DNA from: Gammaproteobacteria bacterium
GTDB lineage: Bacteria > Pseudomonadota > Gammaproteobacteria > Steroidobacterales > Steroidobacteraceae
Assembly (NCBI GenBank): GCA_013289615.1
Contig: JABCZO010000013.1
Span: 41,511-105,510 of the forward strand
Direction of reading: 5' to 3'
Length of the DNA: 64,000 bases
The position numbers and the translations under genes are program-made. Numbering within the stretch: position 1 is the stretch's first letter; each line of letters starts with the position of its first letter. The notes beneath the pieces were generated by a model. That model did no database searches, was not told where the DNA came from, and saw nothing but the letters and a program-made list of their open reading frames with translations. Below are positions 27,968 to 39,143 of this stretch, one piece after another.

Positions 27968-28950
27968 ACCTGCAGATTGCCCACTACCGGCTCGCCGGCC
28001 GGGCCCTGCTGGCGCCGATGGCCGGCGTGACCGACCGGCCCTTCAGGCAACTCTGTCGTCGTTTTGGCGCGACGCTCGCACCGGCGGAAATGCTCAGCGC
28101 CGACCGGCGCCTTTGGAGCTCCGACAAGTCGCAGCGGCGCATGGACCACGCCGGCGAGCCCGAGCCGCGGGTGGTGCAGCTGGTCGGCAGCGAACCGGCA
28201 GAGCTGGCCGCCGCCGCCAGGATCAACGTCGATCTGGGCGCGCACATCATCGATATCAACATGGGCTGTCCGGCGAAAAAGCTCTACAACCGTCATTGCG
28301 GATCGGCGCTGCTGGCCGATGAGGCGCTGGTCGAACGCATCCTCACCGCGGTGCGGCGCGCGGTGTCGACGCCGGTGACGTTGAAGATCCGTACCGGCAC
28401 CGATCCGGCCCGGCGCAATGCCGCGCGCATCGCCGCACTGGCGCAGTCGTGCGGCATAGCGGCAGTGGCGATCCATGGCCGCACGCGCAGCGACCTGTTT
28501 CGCGGCGATGCGGAATACGACACGATCCGCCAGGCTCGCGCTCACACCGCCCTGCCGTTGATTGCCAATGGCGACATCGATTCACCGCAACGCGCACGCG
28601 CGGTACTTGATTTCACCGGCGCAGAAGGAGTAATGATCGGCCGCGCAGCGCAAGGTGCACCATGGATTTTCCGCGATGTCAATGCGTATGTCGCAACCGG
28701 TGAATTCGCTGCGCCACTCTTGCGCGCGTCGAAAACTGAGATCATTCTTCAGCACCTCGAATCCCTGTACGAGTTCTATGGCGAGCACACCGGAATTCGA
28801 ATGGCGCGTAAGCATCTTGGCTGGTACTGCCGGCAACTTTCCGAAGCGAGCGAACTGCGGCAACGATTGATGGCGGCAGAGGACTCGGCTTCGCAGTTCC
28901 TGGCGGCGAGGCAAGGCTTCGGGCACTGGGCAGAACTGCAAGCGGCCTGA
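27964..28950 (+). CDS. dusB: tRNA-dihydrouridine synthase B
   Basis: FMN enzyme that reduces specific uridines in the tRNA D-loop. The 328-residue product has the TIM-barrel start APMAGVTDRPFRQLCRRFG, the active-site loop INMGCPAKKLYNRHCGSAL with catalytic Cys near 101, the HGRTRSDLF motif and GRAAQGAPWIF. The GTG start is shared with the upstream stop as GTGA; starting there gives NLQIAHYRLAGRALLAPM, a normal family N-terminus. It precedes fis, an arrangement conserved across gammaproteobacteria in which dusB transcription is tied to fis control. Confidence 0.95.
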   Translation: MNLQIAHYRLAGRALLAPMAGVTDRPFRQLCRRFGATLAPAEMLSADRRLWSSDKSQRRMDHAGEPEPRVVQLVGSEPAELAAAARINVDLGAHIIDINMGCPAKKLYNRHCGSALLADEALVERILTAVRRAVSTPVTLKIRTGTDPARRNAARIAALAQSCGIAAVAIHGRTRSDLFRGDAEYDTIRQARAHTALPLIANGDIDSPQRARAVLDFTGAEGVMIGRAAQGAPWIFRDVNAYVATGEFAAPLLRASKTEIILQHLESLYEFYGEHTGIRMARKHLGWYCRQLSEASELRQRLMAAEDSASQFLAARQGFGHWAELQAA

Positions 28951-28988
28951 ATGCGGGTGATCGGAGTGGGTGAAAGGGAAGCGCGAGC

Positions 28989-29294
28989 ATGTTGAAGAAG
29001 AAAACTCGCAGAACGGGCACAGAACCAATGGTCAGAGCGAACGGTGTCAGACTCAACGGCAGGGAGCTGCCGCTGCGCAGCCACACCGAACACGCTCTCA
29101 ACGATTACTTTTCGAATCTGAACGGGCACCGGCCGGCGCGCGTGTATGACATGGTGCTGCGCGAGGTGGAGGAGCCGCTGTTCCGCGCGGTGCTCGACTA
29201 CGCCGCCGGCAACCAGAGCCGCGCGGCCGTGATACTCGGCATCAATCGCGGCACACTGCGCAAGAAACTGCGAGAGCTGGGCCTGTCCGAGTGA
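28989..29294 (+). CDS. fis: DNA-binding protein Fis
   Basis: Nucleoid protein that bends DNA and activates rRNA and other promoters. The 101-residue product has the helical core around [19 protein letters not shown] and the C-terminal helix-turn-helix [20 protein letters not shown], nearly identical to the E. coli form. The N-terminus is more basic than usual (KKKTRRTG). It lies 38 bases after dusB and 13 before purH, so the same transcript seems to run on into purine genes, whereas in E. coli the fis transcript ends here. Confidence 0.96.
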   Translation: MLKKKTRRTGTEPMVRANGVRLNGRELPLRSHTEHALNDYFSNLNGHRPARVYDMVLREVEEPLFRAVLDYAAGNQSRAAVILGINRGTLRKKLRELGLSE

Positions 29295-29307
29295 TCGCGG
29301 GGATCTG

Positions 29308-30870
29308 ATGTCGGGCCCCATCCGGCGGGCGCTGCTTTCGGTCTCGGACAAGCGTGGACTGGCGCAGTTTGCGGCCGGATTGCGGCGCCACGACATCGAA
29401 CTGCTGGCCAGCGGCGGTACCGCCAGGGTGCTGGTCGATGCCGGCCTGCCGGTGCGCCAACTGTCGCAATACACCGGCTTTCCCGAACTGATGGGCGGGC
29501 GGCTCAAGACGCTGCATCCGCGCGTGCACGGCGGCCTGCTCGGTCGCAGGAACACGGACGATGAGGCCATGCGCGCGCACGGCATCGAGCCGATCGACCT
29601 GCTGGTGGTCAATCTCTATCCGTTCGCGGCCACGATCGCGCGCCCGGACTGCAGTTACCAGGAGGCGATCGAGGACATAGATATCGGCGGTCCGGCGATG
29701 CTGCGTGCCGCTGCCAAGAACCATGCCGACGTCACCGCGCTGGTCGATCCGGCCGATTATGCCGGTGTGCTGGCCGAGATCGACGACCTGGGCGCGACCT
29801 CGATCGATACGCGCTCGCGCCTTGCGGCCAAGGCGTTTGCGCACACCGCCCGCTACGACACCGTGGTGGCCGCCTATATGCAGCAGCGCCTGGGTTATGA
29901 GGACGATGGCTTCGACGAGCAGCTGGTGCGCTACTTCGATAAGCAGCAGGATTTGCGCTACGGGGAGAACCCGCATCAGCGCGCCGCTCACTACCGCAAC
30001 CCCTTCGCCCGTGGCGGCTCGGTAACCAGCGCGCGGGTGCTTCAGGGCAAGGATCTGTCGTACAACAACATCGCCGACGCCGACACGGCCATCGAGTGCG
30101 TACGGCAGTTCGCGCAGGCGGCCTGCGTCATCGTCAAGCACGCCAATCCCTGCGGCGTGGCGCTCGGCGCCAGCTGCCTTGCGGCCTACATCAGCGCCTA
30201 TCGCACCGACCCGACCTCAGCCTTTGGCGGCATCATCGCCTTCAATCGCGAACTCGACGCCGCTACCGCGCGCGCCATACTCGAGCGGCAGTTCGCCGAA
30301 GTCATCGCTGCCCCCAGCCTGAGCAGCGAAGCCCTCGCGGCGCTCGCCGCCAAGCCGGATCTGCGCCTGCTCTCGACCGGCGATCTGCGCGCCGACATCG
30401 GCGATGAGCTGGAATTTCGCACCGTTACCGGTGGCCTGCTGCTGCAGCAGCGCGACGCCGGCCGCGTCGATGCGGCCGACCTGACATTCGTGAGCCGCCG
30501 CCGGCCGGACGCGCGCGAACTCGCCGACCTGCTGTTCGCCTGGCAAGTGGCCAAGTTCGTGAAATCAAACGCAATCGTATTCGCGCGCGGCGGGGCCACG
30601 GTCGGCGTCGGCGCCGGCCAGATGAGCCGGGTGTACTCGACGCGTCTCGCGGCGCTGAAAGCGGCCGATGAAAAGCTGGAGCTGCACGGCGCGGTCATGG
30701 CTTCCGACGCGTTCTTCCCGTTCCGCGACGGCATCGATGTCGCCGCCAGCTGCGGCATTTCTGCGGTCATCCAGCCTGGCGGCTCGGTGCGCGATCAGGA
30801 GGTGATCGCGGCGGCCAACGAGCACGCCATGGCCATGGTGCTCACCGGCATGCGCCACTTCCGGCATTAG
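29308..30870 (+). CDS. purH: Bifunctional AICAR transformylase / IMP cyclohydrolase
   Basis: Catalyses the last two steps of IMP synthesis: formylation of AICAR, then ring closure. The 520 residues comprise an N-terminal MGS-like cyclohydrolase domain ([27 protein letters not shown] near 67-78) and a C-terminal transformylase domain with the catalytic [11 protein letters not shown] near 277-287 and [12 protein letters not shown]. Full length and no breaks. Followed after 15 bases by purD, as in many gammaproteobacteria. Confidence 0.98.
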   Translation: MSGPIRRALLSVSDKRGLAQFAAGLRRHDIELLASGGTARVLVDAGLPVRQLSQYTGFPELMGGRLKTLHPRVHGGLLGRRNTDDEAMRAHGIEPIDLLVVNLYPFAATIARPDCSYQEAIEDIDIGGPAMLRAAAKNHADVTALVDPADYAGVLAEIDDLGATSIDTRSRLAAKAFAHTARYDTVVAAYMQQRLGYEDDGFDEQLVRYFDKQQDLRYGENPHQRAAHYRNPFARGGSVTSARVLQGKDLSYNNIADADTAIECVRQFAQAACVIVKHANPCGVALGASCLAAYISAYRTDPTSAFGGIIAFNRELDAATARAILERQFAEVIAAPSLSSEALAALAAKPDLRLLSTGDLRADIGDELEFRTVTGGLLLQQRDAGRVDAADLTFVSRRRPDARELADLLFAWQVAKFVKSNAIVFARGGATVGVGAGQMSRVYSTRLAALKAADEKLELHGAVMASDAFFPFRDGIDVAASCGISAVIQPGGSVRDQEVIAAANEHAMAMVLTGMRHFRH

Positions 30871-30885
30871 CACGGCAACCGATCG

Positions 30886-32211
30886 ATGAAAGTCCTGATC
30901 GTCGGCGCGGGCGGCCGCGAACATGCCCTCGCCTGGAAATGTTCGCAGTCGCCGCGGGTGCGCGAGGTGTTGGTGGCGCCGGGCAACGCCGGTACCGAAA
31001 GCGAGCCGGGGGTGCGCAACGTCGATATCGACGCCACCGATATCGCGCCACTGGTCGAGTTCGCGCGCCGCGAGGCGGTCGCGCTGACGATCATCGGGCC
31101 CGAGGCGCCGCTGGTCGCGGGAATCGTCGACGCCTTTCAGGCCGCCGGACTGCGCTGCTTCGGTCCCAGCCGGCTGGCAGCGCGGCTCGAGGGCTCGAAG
31201 GCATTCGGCAAGGACTTCCTGCAACGCCACCGCATTCCGAGCGCGGCCTATCGCGTGTTCACGCGCGCGAGCTACGATGCCGCGTGGCTGCGCGCGCAGC
31301 GCCTGCCGATCGTCGTCAAGGCGAGCGGCCTGGCATCCGGCAAGGGGGTGATCATCGCGCAAAGCCTGGATGAGGCCGAGGCCGCGGCGGCCGACATGTT
31401 CAACGGCCGTTTTGGCGAGGCCGGCGCCGAGATCGTGATCGAGCAGTTCCTGCCGGGCGAGGAAGCCAGCTTCATCGTCATGGCCGACGGCGAGCATGTA
31501 CTGGCGCTCGCCACATCGCAGGATCACAAGCGCCTGTGCGACGGCGATGCCGGGCCGAACACCGGCGGCATGGGCGCCTATTCGCCGGCCCCGCTGGTAA
31601 GCGGCGCGATCCACGCGCGCGTGATGCGCGAGATCATCCAGCCGACCATCCGTGGCCTTAGCGAGGATGGCACGCCGTACACGGGATTCCTGTATGCCGG
31701 ACTGATGATCGGGTCCGATGGCACGGCGAATGTGGTGGAGTTCAATTGCCGCCTCGGCGATCCGGAAACGCAGCCGATCCTGGCGCGCCTCAACAGCGAT
31801 CTGACCACCCTGTGCGAGGCCGCGCTCGACCGCCAGCTCGATCGCGTCGAGGCGCGGTGGGATCGGCGCGCAGCGCTGGGCGTGGTACTGGCCGCGGCTG
31901 GCTACCCGCAAGCGGTGCGCAGCGGCGATCGCATCGACGGTCTCGATAGCGCGGCACGGCTGCCGGGCAAGCTTTTCCACGCCGGCACGCGGCGCCTGTC
32001 CGGCCACGTGCTGACCAGCGGCGGACGGGTGCTGTGCGCCGTGGGTCTGGGCGATCGTGTGAGCGACGCGCAGCGCGCGGCCTACGCGCTGGCAGATTGC
32101 ATTCACTATGACGGCATGCTCTACCGGCGCGACATCGGCTATCACGCCATCGCGCGCGAGCGCGCCGGCACCGATGCCGGTGATGCCACGCGTCCGGCCG
32201 GCCATGGCTGA
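30886..32211 (+). CDS. purD: Phosphoribosylamine-glycine ligase (GARS)
   Basis: ATP-grasp ligase that joins glycine to phosphoribosylamine, the second purine step. The 441-residue protein shows MKVLIVGAGGREHALAWK at the start, the ATP-grasp segments VKASGLASGKGV (near 143-154) and EFLPGEEAS-like EQFLPGEEASF, the signature TGGMGAYSPAP and EFNCRLGDPETQ near 285-296. The C-terminal end slightly overlaps the next gene (ATG at 32204 before the TGA at 32209). Confidence 0.98.
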   Translation: MKVLIVGAGGREHALAWKCSQSPRVREVLVAPGNAGTESEPGVRNVDIDATDIAPLVEFARREAVALTIIGPEAPLVAGIVDAFQAAGLRCFGPSRLAARLEGSKAFGKDFLQRHRIPSAAYRVFTRASYDAAWLRAQRLPIVVKASGLASGKGVIIAQSLDEAEAAAADMFNGRFGEAGAEIVIEQFLPGEEASFIVMADGEHVLALATSQDHKRLCDGDAGPNTGGMGAYSPAPLVSGAIHARVMREIIQPTIRGLSEDGTPYTGFLYAGLMIGSDGTANVVEFNCRLGDPETQPILARLNSDLTTLCEAALDRQLDRVEARWDRRAALGVVLAAAGYPQAVRSGDRIDGLDSAARLPGKLFHAGTRRLSGHVLTSGGRVLCAVGLGDRVSDAQRAAYALADCIHYDGMLYRRDIGYHAIARERAGTDAGDATRPAGHG

Positions 32212-33097
32212 GGACCGGGCGGCGCCGGCTCGCCACATTCCAGGACTGACCCCGGCACGCCAGCGGCGCGTTCGTGCGCTGTTTCGACTGCTGTCGCTAC
32301 TCAGCCCGCAGCTTGCGGCGCGCTGTGCGCTGCGGCTGTTCACTACGCCGCGCAGCCGGCGCATCAGCGGTCAGGACGCCGGCTTCCTGGCAACCGCTGC
32401 CACCCGGCGGCTGCCCACGGCACACGGAGAGGTACAGATATATGAATGGCCCGGTGACGGGCCAGCGGTGCTGGTACTGCACGGCTGGATCTCACACGCC
32501 GGCCAGCTCGGGGACATGATCGAGGGCTTGCGTTCGCACCGGCTGCGGGTGGTCGCGTTCGATGCGCCGGCGCACGGTCGTTCGGGCGGCCGGCAGGCCG
32601 ACCTGTCCAGTTTTCGCGATGCGTTGGCGGCGGTCAGCCGCGCCTGCGGACCGGTTGCTGCCATCCTCGCCCACTCCTTCGGCGCCATCACCGCCGCCTG
32701 CTGGCTGGCCGAAGATGCTGCGGCGGCGCGCCTGCGCGCCGCCGTGCTGGTCGGGCTGCCGCGCGACATCGGCTTTCTGTTCGAATCCTTCAGCAACGCG
32801 ATGGGCCTGCGTCGCGAGGTCATCGGGCGCCTGCGCGCACTGTTTCGTGCGCGCTATGGCGGGGATCCGGAGGACTACGCGGCGCCGGTGCTGGCGCAGC
32901 GAATCCACATTCCGGTGCTGCTGGTGCACGGCGGCGCCGACGAATACATTCCCGCCGAGCATGCGCGCGAGGTGGCGCTGCAGCTGCGCGACGGCCGCAT
33001 CCAGGTGATCGCGGGCCTGAACCACAGCGCGCCGCTGCGCGATCCGCACACCATCGAGCTGATGGCGCAGTTCATCAGCGCGCGGCTGCAGGAGTGA
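32204..33097 (+). CDS. Alpha/beta hydrolase
   Basis: Serine hydrolase-fold protein of 297 residues. The oxyanion segment VLHGWISHAG, nucleophile elbow AHSFGAI (Ser near 161), acid HGGADEYIP and catalytic His in GLNHSAP are all in place and in order. The N-terminal 45 residues are basic and helical, with no signal peptide. The start overlaps the purD stop by eight bases; other upstream ATGs lie deeper inside purD and are less likely. The substrate is unknown; the location does not imply a purine role. Confidence 0.85.
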   Translation: MAEDRAAPARHIPGLTPARQRRVRALFRLLSLLSPQLAARCALRLFTTPRSRRISGQDAGFLATAATRRLPTAHGEVQIYEWPGDGPAVLVLHGWISHAGQLGDMIEGLRSHRLRVVAFDAPAHGRSGGRQADLSSFRDALAAVSRACGPVAAILAHSFGAITAACWLAEDAAAARLRAAVLVGLPRDIGFLFESFSNAMGLRREVIGRLRALFRARYGGDPEDYAAPVLAQRIHIPVLLVHGGADEYIPAEHAREVALQLRDGRIQVIAGLNHSAPLRDPHTIELMAQFISARLQE

Positions 33098-33133
33098 CGG
33101 CCGCCGAGGCGATGCGTCCCGGGCCGGCGGCGG

Positions 33134-33979
33134 CTAGAAACTCAGGCGTGCGAACAGCTCCGGACCGCTGATGGTGAACTTCAGCACGCCCGAGGGGTCG
33201 GTGCCGTGCAGGTCAAGTTCCACTTCCTGGCGTCGATAGGCCAGGCCGAAAGCCAGGTTGCGCTTCCAGCGATACTGCAGGTCGGCATGATACTGGCCCA
33301 TCATGCCGCCGACCGAGCCGATCCTGATGCGCAGGTAATTGGCTCGCGCATTCAGCGCCCAGTGCCTGGAGATGCGCCAGGTGCCATCCAGCGCCAGTGT
33401 CGCATACGGACCGGCACCATTGAAATCCGCGTACTGCGGCGTGGTGGGTATCTCGGCGCTGGCCTCTGCCTCCAACAGATGCACGCCCAGGCCGGCTCCG
33501 AGCTCGTAGCGCTCCGCGCGCAGGAACGAATAGGTGTAGGTCAGATCCATCTGCCGCCAGTCGAATACCGAATGCACCGGATTGTTGACCAGGAAGGTCT
33601 GATCGCCGTACTGGATCGTCCGATCGATGGTCCTGTCGGCCGCACGGCGCAGATCGATGAAATCCACCCGCAGCCGATTGCGCTCCTCGAGCCGGAACAT
33701 GATCTCGATGAACGGCTGGCGCGCCTGACTGGTAAGTCCCAGGTCGTGCTCGGCGGTGAATGGGGTGCCCTCCACGCCGGCGGCGGAATCGAAGCGGCCG
33801 AAAGTATTGGCGCTACCCCAGAAGAAGCCGGCGCTGAGCGCGAAGTGATCGCTGATCGGGCTGGCGATCGGCGGCGGCGGCGGCGGTAAATAGCTCTCTG
33901 GACTGGTATCGGGATGTGGATCGGCTTGAGCGACCGCACCCAGCGCGAGCAGTACCGGACCGAGCCACCATGAACGCAT
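33134..33979 (-). CDS. Outer-membrane beta-barrel protein
   Basis: Predicted 281-residue outer-membrane protein. It has a signal peptide with cleavage after AQA (residue 19), then a Pro run (PPPPPP), then alternating amphipathic beta-strands rich in Tyr, Arg and Asp. It ends in ARLSF, the C-terminal Phe typical of barrel assembly substrates. The strands suggest a small barrel of eight to twelve strands, like general OmpW/OmpA-barrel porin-like proteins. I cannot assign it to a named family. It is convergent with the hydrolase gene and downstream of rho on the same strand, with about 200 bases between. Confidence 0.72.
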   Translation of the reverse strand: MRSWWLGPVLLALGAVAQADPHPDTSPESYLPPPPPPIASPISDHFALSAGFFWGSANTFGRFDSAAGVEGTPFTAEHDLGLTSQARQPFIEIMFRLEERNRLRVDFIDLRRAADRTIDRTIQYGDQTFLVNNPVHSVFDWRQMDLTYTYSFLRAERYELGAGLGVHLLEAEASAEIPTTPQYADFNGAGPYATLALDGTWRISRHWALNARANYLRIRIGSVGGMMGQYHADLQYRWKRNLAFGLAYRRQEVELDLHGTDPSGVLKFTISGPELFARLSF

Positions 33980-34184
33980 CTCTACATGATCCCTCGGTTG
34001 ACTGCCGCGGCGCCACAGTCGCCGCGCAACGACGCCCATCGATCAGCAATGGTCGGGGATTTCAGCCGCCGGCGCGAGGCGGCGCTGTGACGCGCCGCTC
34101 ACTTTGCGATGCCGGCCATGCCGCGCTCAGGCAGCGGTGCGGCGATGGTCAGGCGCCCCACCGGCAGCGCTTCAGCGGGCCGGC

Positions 34185-35623
<1,439 letters not shown>

Positions 35624-35627
<4 letters not shown>

Positions 35628-35953
35628 AGGTGCTGATCCAGGAAAGTCGCCAGTTGTGACTTGGACAAAGCGCCGACCTTTTGCGCCTCGACCGTGCCGT
35701 TCTTGAACAGAATCAGCGTCGGGATGCCGCGGATGCCGTACCGCGGCGGGGTATGCGGGTTCTCGTCGATGTTGAGCTTGGCGATCCGCAGCCGATCCTT
35801 ATACTCGGTTGCGATCTCGTCCAGGATCGGCGCGATCATCTTGCACGGACCGCACCACTCCGCCCAGAAATCCAGCAACACCGGCTTGTCAGCCTTCAGG
35901 ACGTCCTGATCGAACTTGCCATCCGATGTATGCACAATGTGCTCGTTACTCAC
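35624..35953 (-). CDS. trxA: Thioredoxin 1
   Basis: Main cytoplasmic protein-disulfide reductase, 109 residues. It has the active site [11 protein letters not shown] (Cys34 and Cys37), the cis-Pro segment [14 protein letters not shown], and the expected Asp26-equivalent in PVLLDFW. It directly precedes rho with overlapping stop and start, as part of the rhlB/trxA/rho neighbourhood conserved in gammaproteobacteria; here rhlB is divergent and about 300 bases away. Confidence 0.97.
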
Positions 35954-36251
35954 GCAGTTGAGCCTCCGTTGAGGGGGATAAGCTTGATATTGGGGACAAA
36001 AAACGAATTTACGAGATGAGCTCTTAGCAAATAACCGAACAGATTTTCGCGGCAGGGCTGATGTCGCGCCCCGGGAAGCCGTCTAACGGTTACACTTAGC
36101 TTACGGGTTGGCCCTGAATTGCTTGCGTCTGGATGGCTTGGCAGGTGCGGACAGAACAGCCGCCGGTTGCGCTTATTTTTAGCCCTTTCCGGGTCGCATT
36201 GCAAGTCTTGAGCTCAGTACTGTGCCCTGTCGCCATTTATGAACAGTTTTA
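35954..36251. other. Divergent trxA-rho / rhlB intergenic region
   Basis: Nearly 300 bases of lower-GC sequence between two divergent start codons. It should hold promoters for both directions and the trxA-rho leader, where Rho autoregulation is known in E. coli. I see a possible minus-strand promoter (listed separately) that would give a leader of about 215 bases. No intrinsic terminator or open frame with coding character is visible. Confidence 0.5.
36176..36204 (-). promoter_or_regulatory. Possible sigma70 promoter for trxA-rho
   Basis: On the minus strand TTGCAA (four of six -35 bases) and TAAAAA (four of six -10 bases) with a 17-base spacer. It would start transcription near 36169 and leave a leader of roughly 215 bases before trxA. 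Weak support only. Confidence 0.3.
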
Positions 36252-37556
36252 ATGAGTGATGAACATCTCAGTTCGATGACCTTCGGCTCCCTGCCGCTGA
36301 CCGGCGTGCTGGCGCAGGGTATCGTGGATGCCGGATTCACCTACTGCACGCCCATCCAGGCCCAGACACTGCCGCTGGCACTGCAGGGCCGCGACGTCGC
36401 CGGCCAGGCGCAGACCGGAACCGGCAAGACGGCCGCGTTCCTGGTGGCACTGTATCACTCGCTGCTGACCAGGCCGGCGGCACCGAACCGCAGCCGCACG
36501 TCGATCCGCGCACTGATTGTCGCCCCGACGCGCGAGCTCGCGGTGCAGATACACAAGGACGCGGCGGTGCTGGGCAAGCACACCGGTCTTAGGCTCGCGG
36601 TGGTGTTCGGCGGCACCGACTATGAGCAGCAGCGGCGCACGCTGGAGGAAGGCGTGGACGTACTGGTCGGCACACCCGGGCGACTGATCGATTACCTCAA
36701 GCAACAGGTGTATGACCTGCGCCACGTGCAGGTGCTGGTACTCGACGAGGCCGATCGCATGTTCGACCTGGGCTTCATCGCCGACATCCGCTACCTGCTG
36801 CGCCGCCTGCCTCGACCCGAGCATCGCCAGTCGATGCTGTTCTCGGCCACGCTGTCGCACCGGGTGCTCGAACTCGCCTACGAACACATGAACAACCCGG
36901 AACTGGTGCGCATCGAGCCCGACAAGGTCACCATCGATCGCATCCGCCAGGTGATCTACTTCCCCTCGATGGAGGAGAAGCTGCCGCTGCTGATCGGGCT
37001 GTTGCGCGAGACCGAAGCGCATCGCACGATGGTATTCGTCAACACGCGACGGCTGGCCGAGAAGCTCGAGACGGCGCTGCGCGCCAACGGCTTCAATGCG
37101 CAGGCCCTGTCCGGCGACGTGCCGCAGAAGAAGCGATTGCAATTCCTGCGGCAGTTTCACGAGGGCGAACTGGCGGTGCTGATCGCCACCGACGTGGCAT
37201 CGCGCGGGCTGCACATTCCGGACGTCAGTCATATCTTCAACTACGACCTGCCGCAGGATGCCCCCGACTACGTGCATCGCATCGGCCGCACGGCACGGGC
37301 CGGTGCCGACGGCGACGCCATCAGTTTTGGCTGCGAGGAATACGCCATCGGGCTGCCGGACATCGAGGCCTTCATCGGTCGCAAGATCCCGGTGGCCCCG
37401 GTCGCGCTGCATCTGCTGGCCAAGCTCGACGCCGCGACCCACGTGCCGCGGCCGATGACCCACGCCGCGCCGATGCGCCGCGGCGGCGGGGCGCGTCCAG
37501 GTGCTGGCCGCAGCAATCGGCCGGGTGGTCCCCAGCGCCGTCGACAGGGTCGCTGA
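36252..37556 (+). CDS. rhlB: ATP-dependent RNA helicase RhlB
   Basis: DEAD-box helicase; in enterics it unwinds RNA for the degradosome. The 434 residues contain the Q motif, Walker A AQTGTGKT (near 51-58), APTRELA, the DEAD box [14 protein letters not shown] in LFSATLS, and [10 protein letters not shown]. The segment [14 protein letters not shown] is specific to RhlB among DEAD proteins. The C-terminal 30 residues are Arg/Gly-rich, as expected for RNA contact. Divergent from trxA-rho. Confidence 0.93.
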   Translation: MSDEHLSSMTFGSLPLTGVLAQGIVDAGFTYCTPIQAQTLPLALQGRDVAGQAQTGTGKTAAFLVALYHSLLTRPAAPNRSRTSIRALIVAPTRELAVQIHKDAAVLGKHTGLRLAVVFGGTDYEQQRRTLEEGVDVLVGTPGRLIDYLKQQVYDLRHVQVLVLDEADRMFDLGFIADIRYLLRRLPRPEHRQSMLFSATLSHRVLELAYEHMNNPELVRIEPDKVTIDRIRQVIYFPSMEEKLPLLIGLLRETEAHRTMVFVNTRRLAEKLETALRANGFNAQALSGDVPQKKRLQFLRQFHEGELAVLIATDVASRGLHIPDVSHIFNYDLPQDAPDYVHRIGRTARAGADGDAISFGCEEYAIGLPDIEAFIGRKIPVAPVALHLLAKLDAATHVPRPMTHAAPMRRGGGARPGAGRSNRPGGPQRRRQGR

Positions 37557-37583
37557 AGCGCCGCTGCCGTCCGCCACTCACCG

Positions 37584-38273
37584 CTACAGCAGCTGCGCGA
37601 CTGCATCCACCGCCGGGAATTCGGGCTGCAGTCGCGCCGGCGCGCCGCTGTCGGGTCGCTGCACCGCATAGATCAGCCCAATGCCAGCGGCGCGCGCAGC
37701 GCGCAGCACCGGCAGGCTGTCATCGACGAACAGGCTGCGTGCCGGATCGAATTGCTCGACCTTGGCAAGCTCGCGCCAGAACTGCGGCTGTTCCTTGGGC
37801 GCACCGAAGCTATGCGCGCTGAAGCCGGCGTCGAAATGGCTGATCACCTGTGTGCGCGCATCCTTGATGGCGAGCGAGGTCGGATGCGCGTTGGTCACCA
37901 ATACCAGGCGCTTGCCCAGGGCGCGTACCCGGCCCAGGAACTCTCGCGCCCCCGGCAGCCAGCGGATGTGGTGCGCGTGGCTGTGCTTGAGCGCGGCGAT
38001 GTCGAGCTCGAGCTCGCGGCTCCAGTAGTCGGTGCAATACCAGTCGAGCGTGCCCTCGCGCGCACGAAAGCGCGGCTGCAGCTCGGCCATTGCCTGCTCC
38101 GGGCTCATCGAGCGCGCTCGTGCCCAGGCTTCCGGCACGCGCGTGCGCCAGAAGTGATTGTCGAACGCCAGGTCGAGCAGCGTGCCGTCCAAATCGAGCA
38201 GCACGGTCTCGATGCGCGCCCAATCGGACGCGTTCAGCACCGGGTTCGCAGGGCCATGGGCGGTGGCGTTCAT
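37584..38273 (-). CDS. yrfG: HAD-superfamily phosphatase, YrfG-like (GMP/IMP nucleotidase)
   Basis: Haloacid dehalogenase-type phosphatase of 229 residues. Motif I is LLDLDGTLLDLAFDNHFW near 24-41, characteristic of YrfG, which dephosphorylates GMP and IMP in vitro. Motif II is LVLVTNAHP, and motif IV FVDDSLPVL lies near 193. It lies back to back with cysQ, whose start is about 40 bases away, a grouping also seen in pseudomonads. ATG at 38288, with AGG seven bases before it, is an equally possible start. Confidence 0.85.
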   Translation of the reverse strand: MNATAHGPANPVLNASDWARIETVLLDLDGTLLDLAFDNHFWRTRVPEAWARARSMSPEQAMAELQPRFRAREGTLDWYCTDYWSRELELDIAALKHSHAHHIRWLPGAREFLGRVRALGKRLVLVTNAHPTSLAIKDARTQVISHFDAGFSAHSFGAPKEQPQFWRELAKVEQFDPARSLFVDDSLPVLRAARAAGIGLIYAVQRPDSGAPARLQPEFPAVDAVAQLL

Positions 38274-38312
38274 GCGGTCAGATATCATAGAGCCTATGCT
38301 GGAATCGAACGA

Positions 38313-39134
38313 ATGAGTCTGACGCCCGAGCAACTCTCAGCATGGCTGCCCGCTGTGATGGATATTGCCGATGCGGCCGGCCGCGAGATCATGCGCATCT
38401 ACCAGGCCGGTTTCAGCGTGACCCTGAAGGATGACCGCTCGCCGCGCACCGAAGCCGATCTTGCGTCGCAGCGCGTGATCGACGCGGGCTTGAAGAGCCT
38501 GACGCCACAATGGCCGATGCTCGGGGAGGAGTCGCTGCCGGAAATATTCGCCCAGCGGCGAGCCTGGAAGACGCTCTGGCTGGTCGATCCGCTCGATGGC
38601 ACGCGCGAGTTCGTCAAGCGCAACGGCGAATTCAGCGTCAACATCGCCCTGGTGGAGGACGGTGAGCCGGTGCTGGGCGTGGTGGCGGGGCCGGCGCGTT
38701 CGCTGCTGTATGCCGCGTCACGCGGCGCTGGCGCTTTTCGCCGCGGCGCGGATGGCGCCTGCAAGCGCATCCAGGTGCAGTTGCCGGCCGCCGAGCCGCT
38801 GCGAGTGCTCGGCAGCCGCTCGTTTGCCGACGCGACGCTGGACCGCAAGCTCGAGGCACTGGGCCCACACCAGCGTATCAGCCTCGGTAGCGCGCTGAAA
38901 TTCGGCCTGCTGGCCGAGGGCGGCGCCGACTTGTACGTGCGTCGCGGTCCGACCTCCGAGTGGGATACCGCGGCCGGTCAGGCCGTCGTGCTCGAGGCCG
39001 GCGGCTGCGTGGTCGATCTGGCCGGACAGCCGCTGCGCTACAACGTGCGCGACGATGTCACCAACCCGTCGTTCATCGTGTACGCCGATCGCACCCGGGA
39101 CTGGGTGGCGCTGCTCGGCGGTCTGCAGCTCTAG
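38313..39134 (+). CDS. cysQ: 3'(2'),5'-bisphosphate nucleotidase CysQ
   Basis: Removes the 3'-phosphate from PAP, a by-product of sulfate assimilation, so that it does not inhibit sulfotransferases and exoribonucleases. The 273-residue protein is an inositol-monophosphatase-fold enzyme: metal-binding GEES near 72, the DPLDGTREF motif near 95-103 (the Thr-Arg-Glu-Phe form is CysQ-specific), and the C-terminal WDTAAGQAVVLEAGG. A much longer frame upstream is antisense to the HAD gene and is not real. It is followed nine bases later by the PHP gene. Confidence 0.93.
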   Translation: MSLTPEQLSAWLPAVMDIADAAGREIMRIYQAGFSVTLKDDRSPRTEADLASQRVIDAGLKSLTPQWPMLGEESLPEIFAQRRAWKTLWLVDPLDGTREFVKRNGEFSVNIALVEDGEPVLGVVAGPARSLLYAASRGAGAFRRGADGACKRIQVQLPAAEPLRVLGSRSFADATLDRKLEALGPHQRISLGSALKFGLLAEGGADLYVRRGPTSEWDTAAGQAVVLEAGGCVVDLAGQPLRYNVRDDVTNPSFIVYADRTRDWVALLGGLQL

Positions 39135-39143
39135 CCGATAGCC

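Noticed and set aside
30565..32364. Long minus-strand open frame of 599 codons
   Set aside because: Antisense to purH and purD, both of which are unmistakable; no domain in the minus frame.
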